Below are positions 58,853 to 64,000 of a stretch of DNA of 64,000 bases, in pieces (position 1 is the first letter of the stretch; each line of letters starts with the position of its first letter). This DNA comes from Amblyomma americanum. Lineage: Eukaryota; Arthropoda; Arachnida; Ixodida; Ixodidae. The notes beneath the pieces are model-generated. The model was not told the DNA's origin. It worked only from the letters and a program-made list of their open reading frames with translations, and searched no databases. Location: positions 57,965,368-58,029,367 of the forward strand of contig NC_135505.1 of assembly GCF_052857255.1 (NCBI RefSeq), read 5' to 3'. The position numbers and the translations under genes were made by a program.

Positions 58853-60525
58853 ATGGCACAACCAAAACCCACCTCATCTGTGCCAATGCACGTGGGCCGT
58901 AGTGTAGTGGTGCAATGGAATGCCCGAGGCCTACGAGGTCGTCTGAGTGACTTCCGGCAACGCGTCCACAAGTACCGCTTCCCTGTGCTGGTTATATGTG
59001 AGCCCAACATGCCGTCGCCTTTCCGCCTTTCTGGATACGTGCTGCTGTGGTCTCGCACAGAACACGAAACTAGCCAAGTGTTAGTTTGCATACGCCAAGA
59101 CATTGCGCACGTCCGCCAAGTTCTGCAGCCACACAACACAAACCATTACATCTGTTTGACAGTCACGCTAAAAGGACGGGTCTTTTCGATAATCGGTGCC
59201 TACATTCCGCCTAGAGATGCCATTGATACTTCGTACCTATATTCAGCCATCCAGAGTTGTCCAGCTCCTCATATCATAGTGGGAGATTTTAATGCTCATC
59301 ACCCTCAGTGGGGCAGTGCTGTTATGAATAACCGAGGCAGGAACCTGTTTGACTCTATGCACTCCCAGAACTTCATCAATATCAACGATGGTTCACCTAG
59401 GTTTCTGCGCGGCACGTCGTACGCAGCTGCTTGGATCTGGCGTTTGTTTCAGCAAGTCTCCAGTTTTACGTCAGCTGGTGCAGTGACGTGGAAACACATG
59501 GGAGTGACCACATTCCAACGTATGTTTGCGTCAAGTGGTACGCACCTACTACTCCGTCTCGCGTGCGATATACAGACTGGCCTGAGTTTAGGTCGTCCGT
59601 GGAGATTTCCTGTGTGGACCTCTCAATACCATCTAAAATAGAAGGCCTGATTACGTCCTCTCTCAGTGAGACCACGCGATATATATGTGCGCCTACGTCA
59701 GGCTATACTATTGACCTGGAATTCGAAAGACTACGCGCAGTCCGTCGGCGAGCCGAAAGGAAATACAGAAGAACCAAATCCACGTATGATCTTGCCCTTT
59801 GTCGTCGAGCTCAACGACAAATAATGCGCCACCTAGCGAGACTATGGAGACAACGTTGGAGGCAGTTTTGTTCATCGCTGGACCCTCGCAAACCACTGTC
59901 GCGTATTTGGCATGTAGCCAGGAGCTTGCGTTCACCCCCGCAGGAACGCTATCCTTTCCATGCCCTGTCTATTTACCAACGCCGTAATAATGTAGAGGTT
60001 GCAGAAGAATTCTGTAAAATAGTTGTGGGCACAACTATGCTACCATCAACCAGTTTGGAGGCTTTTGTACCACCTTCACCAGATGACCACTACGACATGC
60101 TATTCACGATGCCTGAACTAGAAGCAGCTCTTTCCTCGTGTAGGCGTCTATCTGCACCTGGTCTTGACGGAATTTCGTACGCGTCCCTCTCTCACCTTGG
60201 CATGGAAGGCCGAACTGTGCTGCTCAGTAACTACAATGATACATGGGCTTCCGGAATCGTTCCAGAACACTGGAAGATAAGCCGCCTGGTTGCACTTTTG
60301 AAGCCTGGCAAACCTCCTGATGAGCTTACCTCATACCGGCCAGTTGCACTAGCAAGCTGCGTCGGCAAATTTATGAAGCGAATGGTGCTGACGCGGCTCG
60401 AATGGTTTTTAGAGCAGAATGCTCTCCATCCGGATATGATGACCGGGTTCAGGAGGGGACGTTCTTCGATTGACAGCGTATTCGACCTCATATCGACAGT
60501 GGAACATGAAAAACGTAATCGCTGA
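58853..60525 (+). pseudogene. ORF2 endonuclease and RT N-terminus of family A
   Basis: Starts at ATG 58853. The endonuclease has Gln-Trp-Asn-Ala-Arg-Gly-Leu, Val-Gly-Asp-Phe-Asn-Ala-His-His (59280-59303) and Gly-Ser-Asp-His-Ile-Pro (about 59500-59515). A 1-bp loss near 59420 separates frames 58853-59641 and 59431-60525. RT starts with Ala-Pro-Gly-Leu-Asp-Gly-Ile-Ser; Tyr-Arg-Pro-Val-Ala-Leu and Gly-Phe-Arg-Arg-Gly-Arg follow. The frame stops at TGA 60523-60525, which is CGA in the minus copy. ORF1 and ORF2 are separated by 6 bp, so ORF2 is probably translated by reinitiation. Confidence 0.88.
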
Positions 60526-62524
60526 CTCGTCGCTGCTGTCTTCTTGGACATCAAGGGGGCCTACGATAATGTTCTTCATGACGCCATCCTTGATGCCCTT
60601 GACGACATTGGCGTTGGCGGCCGGATGTATTCGTGGATTGCGAGCTACATCAACGGCCGGTCTGTTTACATGTCTGCGCCTGATGGGGAGTCTACCCGTC
60701 ATCAGGTTTGCCGTGGAGTTCCTCAGGGAGGATTTCTTAGCCCAACCCTATTTAACGTGGCATTGATTGGACCGGTGAATGAACTTCTCACTAACATTCA
60801 CATCAGTGCCTATGCTGATGATATCTGCATCTGGGCGTCGGGTTCGACACGTCCGCAAATGAGTGCGAGATTACAACGTGCCGTGTCATCTACTTCAAGA
60901 TACCTACGGCGTCCGGGTTTGCACTTGGCAGAAAAATGTGCTGTGGTCGCATTCACGCCCATGTCTGTCTGCCACTACCCGGTAACTCTTCAAGGGGTTG
61001 CAATACCATATGTCTACCACCACAGATTTTTGGGCATTATCATTGACCGCGATCTGTCATGGTCGAGGCATATAAACATGCTAAAGAAAAGACACTCATT
61101 TTTGCAATGTGCTTCGCTTTGTGGCAGGCATTAAATGGGGGCCAATAGAGCGATCCTTGCTTCGACTTTACTATACCCTTTTTATTGGCTACATTCGTTA
61201 CAGCCTTCCTGTACTCTCTAACATGAGTATTTCCTGCTTGTGGACATTAGAGAGTGTCCAAGCACAGGCGCTCAAGATATGCCTCGGATTACCACGTTGT
61301 GCCTCGAACAAAGGCACGATTGAGGAATCTCGTGCGTGCCCAATATCGGTCTACCTGTCACACAAACTACTTCGTGTATATTTACGTGCGCTTACACGGC
61401 ACCGCTGTCACCCGCTGACGAAGATTTTTGATGAGCGACCGGACAGCAGTTTTGCACGCGCATTGCGCTTCCATCGCTCCGAATTGCCATCAGACTATGC
61501 CCTGCCGCATCATTCCTTGCAGCCCCCATGGGTAATGGCTCAGCCTTCAGTCTGCCTGCATGTCCCTGGCATAATCAAGAAGTCTGCGATGCCAGTTAGC
61601 GGACTGAAGCAACTCACACTTGCCTACATCTGGTCAGAATACCACAAATGTGTGCACGTCTACACGGATGGATCTGCGTCTCCAAATGCATCAACAGCAG
61701 CTTTCGCAATCCCTGCACAACAGACGACCCGCAGATTCATGTTTGGACCCAAGTCTACTTCAACCGCTGCAGAGCTTGTGGGCCTTCGGGTATCGATTCG
61801 CCACATCTGCGGAGAACCGCCTTAGGAGTGGTGCATTTTCACCGACTGTAAACCTGCGCTACACATTTTAAGATGCTTCCTACGCCACATAGCCTACCAA
61901 GCTCTGGCTCTTGATATCATTAGTCTCGTATCATTTGCTCAGGGAAACGGCCACCGTATAGTGTTTCAGTGGATCCCCGGACACTGCGGACTCGATGGAA
62001 ATGAGACCGCCGACGCTGAAGCAAGGAGCGCCTTCAGCAGTGGCCTGCGTACAGCTGTACCGTTCTCTATAGTGGACACAACTTGTCTCCATTCGGAATT
62101 GATGAGGAGGGCGACGGCTAGGTACTGGGCCCTGCCAGACACCCGCCACATCCACCTTCAACGGCTAGATCCGACGATGACCTTTTCAGTTCCTCGCGGA
62201 ATACATCGCCCTATTGCATGCGTTATCCGTAGACTACGTTTAAATGTGGCATTCACGCGCAAATACTTGCACTTAATAGGACAAGCGGACTCTCCGGAAT
62301 GTACCACATGTGGCGTGCTAGAGTCTATAGAACATGTTTTAGTGGTGTGTCCAGCGTATGCACGTGAAAGACTCATACTCGCATCTGCTCTGACGCCTAT
62401 GGACACATCGCTCCTCTCTGAGGATTTGATCCTCGGCGCTTGGCCAGATAGTTTTAGAACTGTAAAGGCAACGTGAGCGCTCTCACGCTTTTTGAGCGAC
62501 ACGGACCTTGTCTCGCGTTTTTGA
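60526..62524 (+). pseudogene. ORF2 RT core, RNase H and C-terminal domain of family A
   Basis: Frame 60544-61134: Asp-Ile-Lys-Gly-Ala-Tyr-Asp, Arg-Gly-Val-Pro-Gln-Gly-Gly and catalytic Tyr-Ala-Asp-Asp (about 60811-60822). A 2-bp loss near 61091 leads to frame 61109-61825: thumb, then RNase H Val-Tyr-Thr-Asp-Gly-Ser and Ala-Ala-Glu-Leu. It ends at TAG 61823-61825 (CAG in the minus copy). It goes on with Phe-Thr-Asp-Cys, Gly-His-Cys-Gly-Leu-Asp-Gly-Asn-Glu-Thr-Ala-Asp and Cys-Thr-Thr-Cys ... His-Val-Leu-Val-Val-Cys (62303-62350). TGA 62474-62476 is CGA in the minus copy; the original end is near 62524. All catalytic residues of RT and RNase H are retained. Confidence 0.88.
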
Positions 62525-62950
62525 TGTCAGAAAGTGTGCCTTGTTTTTTTTTTTAAGTAGTTTTTCATCTGCCTTCTCGCATCATCATCGTCCCCCATCG
62601 TGACCTTCTTTTATCTCCTCTTCCCGTCCCCCAGAGCAGAGTAGCAGGCCAGATATTTATTTTTCAGGCCAACCTCTCTGCCTTTCTTATCAATTAACCC
62701 TCTCTCTTTCTATACTTGACGTAGGTAAGGAAAAAGGCAGTAAAGAAATAGTGCAAGGAATGTAGAATTAACAAGGGCATTAAAAGGATCAGCATGTTAA
62801 GAAAAAATAAGAAATTGCAAAACTGGAAATGCAGAAAAGCTATGACGTGTACAATGAAATAAGGCATTAAATAAGGGTACTTTTGCTACAAAGATTCAAA
62901 AAATAACAAAATGGACAAGCATTGTTGTTTATTAGAATATGCAGACAGAT

Positions 62951-63186
62951 GGTTTATGGTTCGTGGGGGTGTAACTTCCCAAAGCGACTCAGGCTATGAG
63001 GGACGCCGTAGTTAAGGGCTCCAGAAATTTCCACCGCCTGGGGTACTTTAACGTTCACTGACATCGCACACTACACGAGCCTCTAGAATTTCGCCTCCAT
63101 CGAAATTCGATCACCGCGACCGGAATCGAACACGCGTCTTTCGGGTCAGCAGCTGAGTGCCATAACCACTCAGCCACAACGGCGGC
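62951..63186 (-). mobile_element. tRNA-derived SINE with 16-bp target duplication
   Basis: Same family as 10478-10721, minus strand. Flanks GAATATGCAGACAGAT (62935-62950) and GAATATGCAGACCGAT (63187-63202) differ at one base. The empty site is present in copy 1 at about 20224-20240. Box A and box B are recognisable, with substitutions in B (GATTCCGG-like), so this copy is older or less promoter-competent than the gypsy-nested one. Confidence 0.92.
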
Positions 63187-64000
63187 GAATATGCAGACCG
63201 ATATTCTGCAAGAAATACTATGAACGTTTGGCATGAACCAAGTATCGGTAGTTAATTTTCGTCACGGTAAATAGTTGGAATAAAAATTTAAGCTCATAAG
63301 CATGGGTACAATAATTATAAATCAGAAGCACTCGAGAAATTATTACCTAACAACACAACATATTCTCAACTGCAATATTTAATGCTCTCGGTGGTGAACT
63401 ATTTGTGATAGATGGACTGAGGTTGCTCTCAGAGTGTTATTGCTAGCGGAAATTATTGTTTTTGAAGCAGTCAGCATGAAAATGATTCTCCCTTAACGCT
63501 TGTGACCATTTATCCCGCATTTTGTCTAGTTTCGAAAAAGGAAATATATTTAGTAGTGTCCAGTCGATTAACTTGTTAAAACGGAGTTTAAGCTGCGAGA
63601 ATTTAGCACGAGTCTGCAATTATTTGATTTCCTTTTACTCACCATTTCAATAGGCAAATCTGGTATTTTGTATTTGTTAAGTGCAAATGGGATTGCTTAT
63701 TCTCTGAACAGCTTCAAGTATGGTTATGTCATAGTTGGTACAAGGAAACTAAATGATGTTATACTTTCGTGAAGAGATCTCACGAAAACATTGCAGTCTA
63801 ATAGATTAGTTGAAAAGGAGGATGATTTCAGTCAGGTGACTAAAAATATTCGTTTCAGAGCAGTTGAATTGCTTCCATTTATTTGGGCTTTCCACTTCAG
63901 GTCAGAGGTACACTGAAATTGGAATTTATCCTTCTTCCTAGAAATTGTCCTAGCTACAGATGTAGTAGCTTGAAGTGTCATCTGCCAGTCGTCTTCCAAT

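Larger units (their letters stand above)
57383..62710 (+). mobile_element. Full-length family A I-group LINE with 14-bp target duplication
   Basis: Perfect 14-bp direct repeats TATACTTGACGTAG at 57369-57382 and 62711-62724 enclose 5328 bp. It has a short 5' leader rich in GAAGAA and TTTGCTTTTGTG, ORF1 with zinc knuckles, ORF2 (endonuclease, RT, RNase H, Cys/His tail), and a 3' end in CTCTCTCTTTC without poly-A. The empty site survives at about 19905-19920 in copy 1. Few inactivating changes: one frameshift in ORF1, two in ORF2, three C-to-T nonsense codons. It serves as the reference for the other family A pieces here. Confidence 0.95.
54930..64000 (+). repeat. Segmental duplication, copy 2 (occupied by later insertions)
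   Basis: Matches 17330-20770 in order; it is interrupted by the family A LINE at 57383-62710 and the SINE at 62951-63186. About 350 bp at 63490-63830 has no counterpart in copy 1. The match reaches the window end, so the duplication probably continues. Confidence 0.8.

Overview
This window is eukaryotic transposon-dense DNA with no host gene that I can recognise. The repertoire fits a hard tick (Ixodida) or close chelicerate best: several I-group LINEs carrying RNase H domains and zinc-knuckle gag proteins, a CR1/L2-like LINE, a Tx1-type LINE, a Ty3/gypsy element, and tRNA-derived SINEs resembling the tick Ruka type. The organism call is inference. I see no rRNA, no functional tRNA, no CRISPR array and no bacterial operon.

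Layout. 1-3131: old I-group LINE (family G, +). 3132-3793: 5' piece of family A (-). 3794-7994: family H I-group LINE (-). 7995-11334: Ty3/gypsy element (-) with two LTRs and a 4-bp target duplication; it has lost RT, RNase H and the integrase core, and its gag is split by a SINE. 11339-17300: mostly featureless, with TC/TA microsatellites, inverted repeats, a 141-bp short repeat with target duplications and a Tx1 fragment. 17330-20770: first copy of a segmental duplication. 22519-33609: a full-length I-group LINE (family B, -) bounded by a 10-bp target duplication. Two CR1/L2-like family E elements in opposite orientations sit inside it. The + one is nearly intact and carries a 2A-like peptide in ORF1 and 315-bp tandem 5' repeats. 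33840-39180: low-content DNA with an RTE scrap, a 153-bp fold-back element with an 11-bp target duplication, and other repeats. 39492-44465: Tx1-type LINE (family D, +), abutting a tRNA-like SINE. 44860-55210: an old CR1-like LINE (family F, +) split by family C (-, 13-bp target duplication, fold-back 5' end) and by family A (-), which itself contains a family B fragment. 55211-64000: second copy of the segmental duplication, later hit by a 5.33-kb family A LINE (+, 14-bp target duplication) and a 236-bp SINE (16-bp target duplication). The first copy at 17-20 kb keeps both empty sites.

Relations. The LINE ORF1 products would be RNA-binding chaperones. ORF2 products combine an APE endonuclease, a reverse transcriptase and, in the I-group families, RNase H. 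The SINEs and the internally deleted gypsy element would depend on enzymes made elsewhere. Nesting gives relative ages. F, G and H are old. B predates both E insertions. F predates C and A, and the A copy in F predates the B fragment inside it. The + copies of A and E look youngest, each with a few disabling changes.

Limits: alignments were done by eye, so boundaries without target duplications are good to roughly 10-30 bp and no percentage identity is measured.
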